Assembly: GCA_964371695.1 (NCBI GenBank)
Contig: CAYJOG010000224.1
Span: 1 to 5,320 of the forward strand
Direction of reading: 5' to 3'
Length of the DNA: 5,320 nucleotides
Origin: CAYJOG01 sp964371695 [NCBI: uncultured bacterium]
Lineage (GTDB): Bacteria; CAYJOG01
Shown here: piece after piece, positions 1-5,260 of the stretch
Layout of the letters: each line of letters starts with the position of its first letter
Position numbering within the stretch: position 1 is the stretch's first letter
The notes under the pieces: generated by a model
Told to the model about the DNA's origin: nothing
Seen by the model: the letters and a program-made list of their open reading frames with translations, nothing else
Database searches by the model: none
Translations under genes and position numbers: made by a program

Positions 1-59
1 CCATCATGGCAAAACTTGAAAAACTTTGCTCAGTTATTTATGGGACAGGACACTAAGAA
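1..59. other. left edge, no gene identified
   Basis: This stretch lies between the window edge and the first hairpin array. Frame 1 is open from the edge to a stop at 121-123, and a 16-codon reading starts with ATG at 6 and stops at 54-56. Neither has a recognisable protein signature or a Shine-Dalgarno sequence, and the frame-1 reading runs straight through the hairpins. It could be the tail of an upstream gene, but nothing here shows that. Confidence 0.3.
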
Positions 60-240
60 CCTGTTTATAAAGTCCCTCCTGGACTTTATAAACTTACCGC
101 CAGCGGGGGCGAAGCCCCCTTGACGGGCAAAAACCTCAGTGTTTTCAACACTTCGGCTTTTGGGGCGGGACATCCATGTCCCGCAAGAGCCTGTTTCTGT
201 TACACCCTGTTTCACAGGGCGTAATTTAGAAACAGGCTCT
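60..240 (+). repeat. hairpin-array element, copy A
   Basis: Five strong inverted repeats are packed into about 180 bp. H1 is 63-75 with 81-93 (13 bp, 5-nt loop). H2 is 105-110 with 114-119 (6 bp, loop GAA). H3 is AGTGTT 138-143 with AACACT 147-152 (loop TTC), enclosed by an outer stem AAAACC 130-135 with GGCTTTT 155-161 (one bulged C). H4 is 165-173 with 176-184 (9 bp). H5 is 186-198 with 228-240 (13 bp) and contains CCCTGT 205-210 with ACAGGG 214-219. The ends carry a 7-bp inverted repeat, CCTGTTT 60-66 and AAACAGG 230-236. A diverged copy with the same hairpin order lies on the minus strand at about 4986-5260. The element ends 13 nt before the start codon at 254. It could be a structured leader RNA or a non-autonomous palindromic mobile element. 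Confidence 0.75.
186..240. repeat. long compound hairpin upstream of the membrane-protein gene
   Basis: A perfect 13-bp inverted repeat (AGAGCCTGTTTCT against AGAAACAGGCTCT) encloses TTAC 200-203 with GTAA 221-224 and CCCTGT 205-210 with ACAGGG 214-219 around a TTC loop. It is the last hairpin of copy A and leaves only 13 nt before the first possible start codon. There is no T-run after it, so it does not look like a standard intrinsic terminator. Transcribed, it would sit in or next to the ribosome-binding region. Confidence 0.7.
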
Positions 241-253
241 AACATAACTCTGG

Positions 254-2473
254 TTGCCCGACACACCGATTTCATCCGCTGAAAACCAGCCGCCCCTGTT
301 GTTGTGGGTGGTGCTGGGGCTGGCGGCGGGGTTACGCGTGGTGGCGGTTTTCCGGCGTGAGTGGTTTGTAGATGAACTGCACGCGTTGTTGATCGCCGGT
401 GAAACCCAGGCGGATTTCTGGACGGGTTTGTGGTCCACGCCGGGCATTGCGCCGCTGGATTACGGACTGGTGAACCTGCTGCAAAGCCTGCTGGGCACAG
501 GCCCCTGGCTGCGCCTGCCCATGGTGGTGATGCAGATGCTGGGCATGGTGGCTCTCACGCTTTTTGTGGCGCGCCGCCACGGCCCCACACCGGCGCTGAT
601 CACCGCCGCCCTGTGTGGTTTTAGTCCGCTGCTGATTGATCAGGCTGCCAGCATTCGCCCCTATGCCGGGGCCTTTGCCCTGGGGGCCGTGGCCATGACG
701 TGGCTGTGGGAGCCGCCCCGCTCCATGCGTCAGGCGGTGTGGCGGGGTCTGCTGGGGGCGCTGGGGGCGGGGTATCAGTTTTTTCTCGCGCCGGTGGTGC
801 TGCTGAGCGCGGGGCTGGGGTTTGTCCAGCAGTGGCAAAAAAAGGGCTGGCCGGGGCGCGGCATCGGCCTGTGGGCCGTGCAGGCGCTGCCGCCTCTGGT
901 GATTTTTCTGGCGCTCGCGGGTTTCTGGAAAGACGCGGGCGACATGGCGGCGGGCAAAGACAACGTGGCCGCGCTGATTCTGAGCCTGCTGCAACTGAAG
1001 CTCTCCTTCTCTGGCTGGGGATTTCTGCCCGCCGGTTTTTTTGTGTTGTGGCTGGGCTGGGGCGGCTGGCGGCGCGAGGGTTGGCTGCCCCGCCTGTGGG
1101 CGCTGGTGCTGGCGCTGCTGGTGATCGTTTCAGAACAAAAAGAAGAAGTACACGTGCTGGCCCGCCACTATGCCCCCCTGTGGGGAGCCTTGGCGCTGTG
1201 GGCAGCGGTGAGGTTATCGCAGCGGCTGCAAAACAGACCCAAAGTGTTGTGGCTGATTCTGCCGCTTCTGCTGGTAGCCCCTCTCAGCAACGAACTGCAA
1301 CACCCCCGCCTGTGGATGATGAGTCTGGACCTGCGCAGCGATTTTCAGCGGGACCTGAAACAGCATGGGGCGCGGATAGATCGCTTTCAGGCTGCTTGCG
1401 GGCTATCAAAAGCATGGCGGCATCAGGGGCCAAAGGCCAAGGATGGCCGTTCCCGCCGCCGGTTCAGCGCGGCCGGGGAAGTGCAAAAACAACCTTTTAC
1501 AAAAGAAGCTGAGGGAAACAGAAGACCACAAGGGTTGGGCTGGACCGTGCGGCGTCGTTCGCAAGGTTTCACGGATGAAACCGGCGAACCCACTAAAAAA
1601 CAGGGCAGGGGCTTTTTGTCGGGTGACCACGACCGTCTCCTTGCCCACAAACAAGATGAATGTGCATCCAAACAGCCGGAAATATGGGTGGGGCTGGGTT
1701 TTCTGGACGGCCTGTGGCGTTTTGTGCTGGCTCAGCAAACCCGTGCGCTGCAACTGGAGGGGAAAATCCGCGTGGTGTCTCCCACCGAGGCCCTGCGGTC
1801 CAAATCTGCCGTCTGCGCCCCAGTTTCGATGGTGTATTTTGGCATTCCGGCCTATATGGACCCCGCCCAGGCGGGCCTGGGCCTGCTGGGTTTTTCGCCC
1901 CCCGTCCAAAGACGCCGGCCCCGTGGCATGCGCCCCCTGGGCAGTTTCGCCAGCGTTTTGCCCATGGGGCTGACCACCTGTTCATCGCCCCGTGATTTTT
2001 ATCACCGGCTGGCGCTGGTTTATGACCAGCAGCCCCCCCCGGTGGCCCCCGGCCCTTTTGAGTGGCAAATGAAACTGGCCCACGCCACCACGCGGGCGGG
2101 TTTGTGGTGCCGGGCCGGACGGGTGCAGGAGGCCCTGCCGCCCCTGCTGGCCTTCACCAACACCCTCAAACAAAAACGGGGCGAGGTGCTGCGGCCCATG
2201 GGGGTGAACTTTGGCCTGGCGCAGTATGTTTGTCTGAAACAGGCCGGGGCCAGCCCCGGGGTGCGGCTGGGGGCGCTGAAACTGAGCGCGTCGTTTCTCA
2301 AAACCGCCAGCGGGGCGTTGCAGGTGCAGAGTGGTTACAGCGCCCGGCGGTTTTACCGGCTTCTCCACTCAGAGGCACTGGCGGCAAATGACCACGCCAC
2401 TGCGGCAATGGCGGCGGACCGCCTGAAACGGCTGGATGGTTTTCCCCGGCGTGAACCGGCGTTGTGGCCGTGA
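254..2473 (+). CDS. GT-C-type (PMT/ArnT-like) integral membrane glycosyltransferase
   Basis: This encodes 739 residues. The first half is a polytopic inner-membrane protein with about ten hydrophobic segments between residues 14 and 344. The first extramembrane loop has EWFVDELHALL (Asp40-Glu41), matching the acidic loop-1 motif of GT-C enzymes that use polyprenyl-phosphate sugars. SIRPYAGAFAL at about 133-143 resembles the RPYA segment of PMT_2-type proteins, and ARHYAPLW at about 303-310 the later R-Y segment. These enzymes move a sugar from a lipid carrier to a protein or lipid acceptor on the periplasmic side; the substrate cannot be told here. The C-terminal half (about 345-739) is not clearly membrane-embedded and I do not recognise it. 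The frame opens after a TAA at 245-247, making TTG 254 the first possible start, and I see no good Shine-Dalgarno. Oddities are the hydrophilic Arg/Lys/Gln-rich block at residues about 380-475 and a possible out-of-frame stretch at about 548-580. Confidence 0.8.
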   Translation: MPDTPISSAENQPPLLLWVVLGLAAGLRVVAVFRREWFVDELHALLIAGETQADFWTGLWSTPGIAPLDYGLVNLLQSLLGTGPWLRLPMVVMQMLGMVALTLFVARRHGPTPALITAALCGFSPLLIDQAASIRPYAGAFALGAVAMTWLWEPPRSMRQAVWRGLLGALGAGYQFFLAPVVLLSAGLGFVQQWQKKGWPGRGIGLWAVQALPPLVIFLALAGFWKDAGDMAAGKDNVAALILSLLQLKLSFSGWGFLPAGFFVLWLGWGGWRREGWLPRLWALVLALLVIVSEQKEEVHVLARHYAPLWGALALWAAVRLSQRLQNRPKVLWLILPLLLVAPLSNELQHPRLWMMSLDLRSDFQRDLKQHGARIDRFQAACGLSKAWRHQGPKAKDGRSRRRFSAAGEVQKQPFTKEAEGNRRPQGLGWTVRRRSQGFTDETGEPTKKQGRGFLSGDHDRLLAHKQDECASKQPEIWVGLGFLDGLWRFVLAQQTRALQLEGKIRVVSPTEALRSKSAVCAPVSMVYFGIPAYMDPAQAGLGLLGFSPPVQRRRPRGMRPLGSFASVLPMGLTTCSSPRDFYHRLALVYDQQPPPVAPGPFEWQMKLAHATTRAGLWCRAGRVQEALPPLLAFTNTLKQKRGEVLRPMGVNFGLAQYVCLKQAGASPGVRLGALKLSASFLKTASGALQVQSGYSARRFYRLLHSEALAANDHATAAMAADRLKRLDGFPRREPALWP
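1391..1678. other. probable in-frame insertion inside the glycosyltransferase gene
   Basis: Residues about 380-475 of the membrane protein differ from both flanks. They are rich in Arg, Lys, Gln and Gly, contain no hydrophobic segment and hold A-rich DNA around 1484-1530, unlike the GC-rich surroundings. Coding character returns at EIWVGLGFLDGLW near residue 476. Inside lies a compound hairpin: TTCGC 1558-1562 with GCGAA 1584-1588, enclosing GGTTTC 1565-1570 with GAAACC 1577-1582. The minus strand is also open across the block. It may be an interspersed repeat that inserted without a stop, or simply a fast-evolving linker. I could not define exact ends or a target-site duplication. Confidence 0.45.
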
Positions 2474-2558
2474 GGCGGCGGGACCACAGGCGGGGACGTC
2501 ATTGGCGGTAGAGATTTTTGGAAGTGGTGAGTCAGGCATCGTTTGACTACTCCATGCC

Positions 2559-2594
2559 GGATGGCGTCATTCCCGCGAAAGCGGGAATCCAGTT
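2559..2594. repeat. dRS3-like palindromic repeat, left copy
   Basis: ATTCCCGC (2569-2576) and GCGGGAAT (2581-2588) form an 8-bp stem around a GAAA loop, preceded by GCGTC and followed by CCAGTT. This is the ATTCCC-N8-GGGAAT type of repeat described as dRS3 in Neisseria and seen in many other Proteobacteria. It matches the right copy in inverse orientation with a single difference over 36 bp. Confidence 0.85.
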
Positions 2595-2621
2595 GAAGCA
2601 ACAAAAAAATGCGCCAACTAT

Positions 2622-2692
2622 CCCCTCTCCCGTCCGCAGGATGGGAGAGGGTGGCAGTGACCAGCCTGGGCTGGTCACTGCCGGGTGAGGGC
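2622..2692. repeat. double-hairpin repeat module, left copy
   Basis: The first hairpin pairs CCCTCTCCC 2623-2631 with GGGAGAGGG 2643-2651; its stem continues through TCC 2633-2635 with GGA 2639-2641 and closes on a GCA loop. The second is a perfect 14-bp palindrome, 2653-2666 with 2669-2682, with a TG spacer. CCGGGTGAGGGC follows at 2681-2692. GGGTGAGGG there could also pair with CCCTCTCCC with one mismatch, so two alternative folds exist. Confidence 0.8.
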
Positions 2693-2741
2693 AACCTTTA
2701 AAGAAACAAAAACCAGACAAAGTTTTTTTCTTTTTTCTTAA

Positions 2742-2794
2742 CGCCCGGCGCTGCCGCGCCGCTGGGCGCGCCCGGCAGCATCAATATGCTGCCG
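2742..2794. repeat. two GC-rich hairpins at the centre of the palindromic element
   Basis: The first pairs CGCCC 2742-2746 with GGGCG 2764-2768 and GGCGC 2747-2751 with GCGCC 2756-2760, with GCT bulged. The second is a perfect 9-bp stem, CGGCAGCAT 2773-2781 with ATGCTGCCG 2786-2794, with a 4-nt loop. They follow a T-rich tract at about 2723-2740. No reading frame of interest crosses this core. Confidence 0.7.
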
Positions 2795-2815
2795 CAATCC
2801 CAAAAGACAACCCGC

Positions 2816-2865
2816 GCCCATTATCCGGCCTTCGGCCACCTTCTCCCATCTGCGACGGGAGAAGG
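2816..2865. repeat. double-hairpin repeat module, right copy (inverted)
   Basis: CCTTCTCCC 2839-2847 pairs with GGGAGAAGG 2857-2865. Next to it GGCC 2827-2830 pairs with GGCC 2834-2837 around TTC. Read on the minus strand it matches the left module: pyrimidine-rich stem, TGGC, tip stem, then CCGG and GGGC. The tip stem here is 4 bp, against 14 bp in the left copy. Confidence 0.75.
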
Positions 2866-2887
2866 CACAGGGAGAGGCTTTTGTTTT

Positions 2888-2923
2888 AACTGGATTCCCG
2901 CTTTCGCGGGAATGACGCTATCC
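2888..2923. repeat. dRS3-like palindromic repeat, right copy (inverted)
   Basis: ATTCCCGC 2894-2901 and GCGGGAAT 2906-2913 pair around TTTC. On the minus strand the stem is followed by CCAGTTAAAA. It lies about 60 nt past the stop codon of the receiver gene and could serve as a weak terminator for it, though there is no real U-run. Confidence 0.85.
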
Positions 2924-2980
2924 AGAGCGGGGCTTTCAGGCGATGTCTGACCCACCATTTCCGAAAATGCTTAAATCCGG

Positions 2981-3721
2981 TCAGATCGCCGGTGCGCCCT
3001 GGAAGCGCGCCACACGCTCGCGCAGCAGGGCCGGGTCAAAGGGCCACATCAGATAAGACTTCACGCCGTGGCGGCGCGCCTGCATGATCATCTCCCGGTC
3101 GTTGTTGCCCGAAATCACAATCACCGGCACGTGCTGGGTCTGGGTTTCTTCCAGCACCCGCAACACGTCCCATTCCTCATGACCCTCCAGGGGCAGATCC
3201 AGTATCAGCACAGAGGGCAGACGCTGAGCCAGAATGGCCAGGGCCTCTTCTTCGTTCGTGGCGGTGAGCACCTCGGTGTTCAGCGGCATGAGACTGCGGG
3301 AGATGGTGTCGCGCCGGGCGATATTCGGGCTGAACACCATCACCGAGCCATCATGCACCAACTGGTCCCGCTCCCACAGTGTGCGGCGGGTGTTTTCCGG
3401 CGAAACCACTTCCCCTTCCATGGCCTCCCCCGGCAGAACCTCTTCGCCGGTGGCGTCTGACAAGCTTTCTCCTGAACTGGAGAAGGACATATCCACCATG
3501 CCCGGCAGGGGAAGGTCTTCTTCCACCTCCACCGGCACTTCATGCACCCCCATGGTGTCGAGTTTTTCAATCAGCGCCTCGGTGAGCTGGGCGCCCTGCC
3601 CCACCATCACCTGGGTGTGGGTCTGGTTCCAGATGTCCTCGGCCAGCGTCAGACCGCAACATTCCTCACCCAGAGGCCGGAACACCCTTCGTTTTGCCAC
3701 GCCATGCAATGTGCTTCGCAT
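2981..3721 (-). CDS. two-domain regulator: HD-GYP-type N-terminal module plus degenerate receiver
   Basis: This is 246 residues from ATG 3721. Residues about 14-66 (FRPLGEECCGLTLAEDI, then LTEALIEKLDTMGVHEVPV) resemble the leader module usually seen ahead of HD-GYP phosphodiesterase domains, but no HD-GYP domain follows. An acidic, flexible linker runs to about 120. Residues about 125-243 form a CheY-like receiver. The usual phosphoacceptor is present as Asp175 (LILDLPL), and the beta-4 Ser204 (VIVISG) is there. The magnesium-binding acidic pair is replaced by Ser131-Pro132 (VMVFSPN), and the conserved Lys before Pro-Phe is Trp226 (LMWPF). Phosphorylation is therefore doubtful and this is probably a pseudo-receiver. 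There is no DNA-binding or enzymatic output domain, which suggests an adaptor. The gene converges with the membrane-protein gene and lies 228 nt downstream of the ankyrin gene on the same strand. Confidence 0.9.
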   Translation of the reverse strand: MRSTLHGVAKRRVFRPLGEECCGLTLAEDIWNQTHTQVMVGQGAQLTEALIEKLDTMGVHEVPVEVEEDLPLPGMVDMSFSSSGESLSDATGEEVLPGEAMEGEVVSPENTRRTLWERDQLVHDGSVMVFSPNIARRDTISRSLMPLNTEVLTATNEEEALAILAQRLPSVLILDLPLEGHEEWDVLRVLEETQTQHVPVIVISGNNDREMIMQARRHGVKSYLMWPFDPALLRERVARFQGAPAI

Positions 3722-3949
3722 CAGTCTTCCTCCAATAAAACGGGGTTTGAGGGTTTCGGGATTGAGCAGGTAGTGGTACATGAGAAACCTATTGGCAAAT
3801 TTGCTGCCACCGAGTGTCTCATTTTGGGTCACCTTTTCGGGAGAGTTTGCGACAAGGCCGTCCCGATTGCAACCTGTTCAGGAGTTGTTGATTATGGCGA
3901 CATATATTGCGTATCCGTGTGCTTGTTCTTAACAAATCGTGGAATCCGA
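3722..3949. other. intergenic spacer between ankyrin and receiver genes
   Basis: This is the 228-nt gap, more AT-rich than the genes around it. A weak 5-bp inverted repeat TTGTT/AACAA (3923-3927 with 3931-3935) lies just past the ankyrin stop. I could not place a convincing sigma-70 promoter for the receiver gene, nor a clear terminator for the ankyrin gene. Co-transcription is possible but not shown. Confidence 0.5.
3728..3733 (-). promoter_or_regulatory. Shine-Dalgarno deciding the receiver gene start
   Basis: On the minus strand GGAGGA lies 6 nt before ATG 3721-3719. The frame stays open upstream to a GTG at 3832-3830, but that codon has only a weak purine stretch ahead of it, and the 37 added residues do not belong to the module that starts near residue 14. 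The ATG is preferred. Confidence 0.85.
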
Positions 3950-4954
3950 TTATTCATTGGGCGCGGCCACAAAACTGGTGAACAACACCTCCTGCACCCA
4001 GGTCAGGCCCCGCTCCTCTTGCAGATAACCCAGCAGGCGGCGACTCAGATCTTCGCGCTGCATGGGCAACACATGTACCTTGCCCTGCTCTGGCCACCGC
4101 AGCACAAACTGCCCCTGGGCCAGAGGGCGCTTGGGCTGATAGTCCACCAACGCCAGAAACTGCTGCACCGCCATGAGGATTTTGCGGTCATAGGGCCAGA
4201 ACTCCGGCTCGGAATGACCAAACGCCGGTTTGGGTGCGGGTTTGTCCCCCTCCGGCTTTTGCAGAAACCCCATGGCCAGGGCCTTGGTTTTACTCAGGCG
4301 CACCATGGCGCTCAGGCGCACAAACCCCTTGCCCAGGTTCAGGTCCATGGGCAGGCCGCTGTTCAGATACAGCAGGGTGCTGTCTTCACTCACACGGGGA
4401 AACACCAGCCTTGGCCCCGGCAACTCTGCTTTTTGGGGAGGACGGACGGGCTTGGCGGCCTCGGGCAAGCGGGGCGGCTGGGACGCGCTGGAAGATGGCA
4501 AGGGCGGCAGGCCCCCCGGTTTATAAGCCCGAATCAGATAAGCCAGATCATGCCGCCCCGTTTGCGCGGCGGTGTCCATGGGGGTGTCCTTGAGATTGTT
4601 GCGAACCGTTTTGTCTGCCCCCCTGGCCAACAAAAAACGCGCCATTTCCTTGTCTCCCGCCCGCGCCGCCAGGTGCAGGGGCGTGTCTCCCTGTTCGTTG
4701 CGGGAGTTGATGCCCGCGCCATATCCCAAAAGCTCCAGCGCCTTGGTGCGGTCTCCCAGTTGAATCACCTTGAAAAAATCCCGTTGCAGCGCCACCTGCC
4801 ATTTTTCTTTTGGCTTGCCAGCGGGCGCGGAAAACGCACCGGCCTGCCACAGTAAACCCAGACACACCACCCCCACCCCCCAAACGCCCAAACGCCACCC
4901 GGCCATGGCTGATATTAAAAAAGGCTTGTTCAGTCCTGGCAAGCAGTTATTCAT
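3950..4954 (-). CDS. exported ankyrin-repeat protein with unknown C-terminal domain
   Basis: This is 334 residues. The N-terminus has a hydrophobic stretch, about 19-40, ending in AGAFSAPAG, which looks like a Sec signal peptide with possible cleavage after Ala43. Residues about 56-145 form three ankyrin repeats; the clearest, from about 89, has GDTPLHLAARAGDKEMARFLL and the next has DTPMDTAAQTGRHDLAYLI. Ankyrin repeats bind other proteins, so a periplasmic or surface binding role is likely. A proline-rich linker (about 146-182) leads to a C-terminal part, about 183-334, that I do not recognise; it has no membrane segment and several aromatic residues (EFWPYDR, QFVLRWPE). The start at 4954 has only GGA directly ahead of it. 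An in-frame ATG at 4906 would keep the hydrophobic core but has no Shine-Dalgarno. The hairpin at 4986-5023 lies 31 nt upstream and would be in the leader. The partner protein and function are unknown. Confidence 0.88.
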   Translation of the reverse strand: MNNCLPGLNKPFLISAMAGWRLGVWGVGVVCLGLLWQAGAFSAPAGKPKEKWQVALQRDFFKVIQLGDRTKALELLGYGAGINSRNEQGDTPLHLAARAGDKEMARFLLARGADKTVRNNLKDTPMDTAAQTGRHDLAYLIRAYKPGGLPPLPSSSASQPPRLPEAAKPVRPPQKAELPGPRLVFPRVSEDSTLLYLNSGLPMDLNLGKGFVRLSAMVRLSKTKALAMGFLQKPEGDKPAPKPAFGHSEPEFWPYDRKILMAVQQFLALVDYQPKRPLAQGQFVLRWPEQGKVHVLPMQREDLSRRLLGYLQEERGLTWVQEVLFTSFVAAPNE

Positions 4955-4985
4955 TCCATGAAGAAGTGTTCGTCCCGGACCTCAT

Positions 4986-5023
4986 ACCAATGAACATTCA
5001 AAACAGCAGGAATGTTCATTGGT
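4986..5023. repeat. 14-bp perfect inverted repeat upstream of the ankyrin gene
   Basis: ACCAATGAACATTC (4986-4999) and GAATGTTCATTGGT (5010-5023) are perfect inverse copies around a 10-nt spacer. On the plus strand TTT follows the stem, so a weak terminator for transcription toward the right is possible. On the minus strand it lies 31 nt before the ankyrin start, where it could be an operator or a leader hairpin. It is the gene-proximal hairpin of array B, as the 186-240 hairpin is for array A. Confidence 0.75.
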
Positions 5024-5028
5024 TTTAA

Positions 5029-5260
5029 TGGCCTTGCCATTCGTCGTGAATGGCTACGGCCCGGCGCGGCGCAGGCAAGGCAGGCCATGAGTTTGCGAGG
5101 GGTCTTTCCAGATGCCCATTGGGGCATCTGGCCGAGCAAAGGCGATAGCGGCCTGCCCGAAACCCGAAAGGTTGAAAACCTGTAGGGTTTCTCGCTCGTG
5201 GCAGAGGCTTTGCCTCGGCCATGGCGGTTGAATAAATCCACGAACGGATTTATGAAACAA
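5029..5260 (-). repeat. hairpin-array element, copy B
   Basis: Read on the minus strand the order is: H1 ATAAATCC/GGATTTAT (5232-5239 with 5246-5253), then ACCGCCA (5222-5228), then H2 GAGGC/GCCTC with loop AAA (5204-5216). H3 follows: outer stem GAAACCC/GGGTTTC (5159-5165 with 5185-5191), inner AGGTT/AACCT (5169-5173 with 5177-5181), loop TTC. H4 is CCAGATGCCC/GGGCATCTGG (5108-5117 with 5122-5131). A nested hairpin comes last (GCCTTGCC 5031-5038 with 5074-5081, overlapping GCCATTC 5036-5042 with 5048-5054). H1, ACCGCCA, H2, H3 and H4 match copy A in order, loops and spacing style, with different stem bases. Confidence 0.7.

Larger units (their letters stand above)
2511..2971. repeat. MITE-like palindromic element with about 90-bp imperfect terminal inverted repeats
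   Basis: The left arm, about 2511-2603, reads as an inverted copy of the right arm, about 2881-2971. The outer 30 bp share GGAA, TGGTG, GTCAG and CATCG. After a diverged spacer of about 18 bp, a block of about 36 bp matches at all but one position (2559-2594 against 2888-2923). Each arm has a dRS3-like palindrome, followed inward by a pyrimidine-rich hairpin module in mirrored orientation. An ungapped alignment of the tips puts TA just outside both ends (2509-2510 and 2972-2973), as would fit a TA-targeting element. There is no transposase gene inside. It fills the gap between convergent genes (stops at 2471-2473 and 2981-2983) and its hairpins could end transcription from both sides. Confidence 0.7.

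Noticed and set aside
60-240. CRISPR array or integron attC array
   Set aside because: The hairpins differ from each other in sequence and spacing, with no direct repeats or uniform spacers, and there is no cas gene, integrase or cassette gene between them.
332-994. Minus-strand frame of 220 codons opposite the membrane-protein gene
   Set aside because: It is His/Gln/Arg-rich and lies antisense to clear membrane segments with GT-C motifs.
1406-1909. Minus-strand frame of 167 codons inside the glycosyltransferase gene
   Set aside because: It lies antisense to the gene across the suspected insertion and has no ribosome-binding site or recognisable domain.
3722-3832. Longer receiver protein starting at GTG 3832
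   Set aside because: The ATG at 3721 has a strong GGAGGA at 6 nt, while the GTG has only a weak site and adds residues outside the recognised module.
3542-4855. Long plus-strand open frame of 437 codons across the receiver and ankyrin genes
   Set aside because: It is antisense to two well-supported genes, is rich in His, Gln and Gly as antisense readings of GC-rich genes are, crosses the intergenic spacer and shows no domain.
5010-5030. Intrinsic terminator on the plus strand after the 4986-5023 hairpin
   Set aside because: The T-run is only a few bases, the spacer is long and no plus-strand gene ends nearby.
4951-5241. Minus-strand 96-codon frame whose TGA overlaps the ankyrin ATG
   Set aside because: The overlap would allow translational coupling, but the frame starts with GTG inside a hairpin, has no Shine-Dalgarno and runs entirely through palindromes. 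I treat it as chance.
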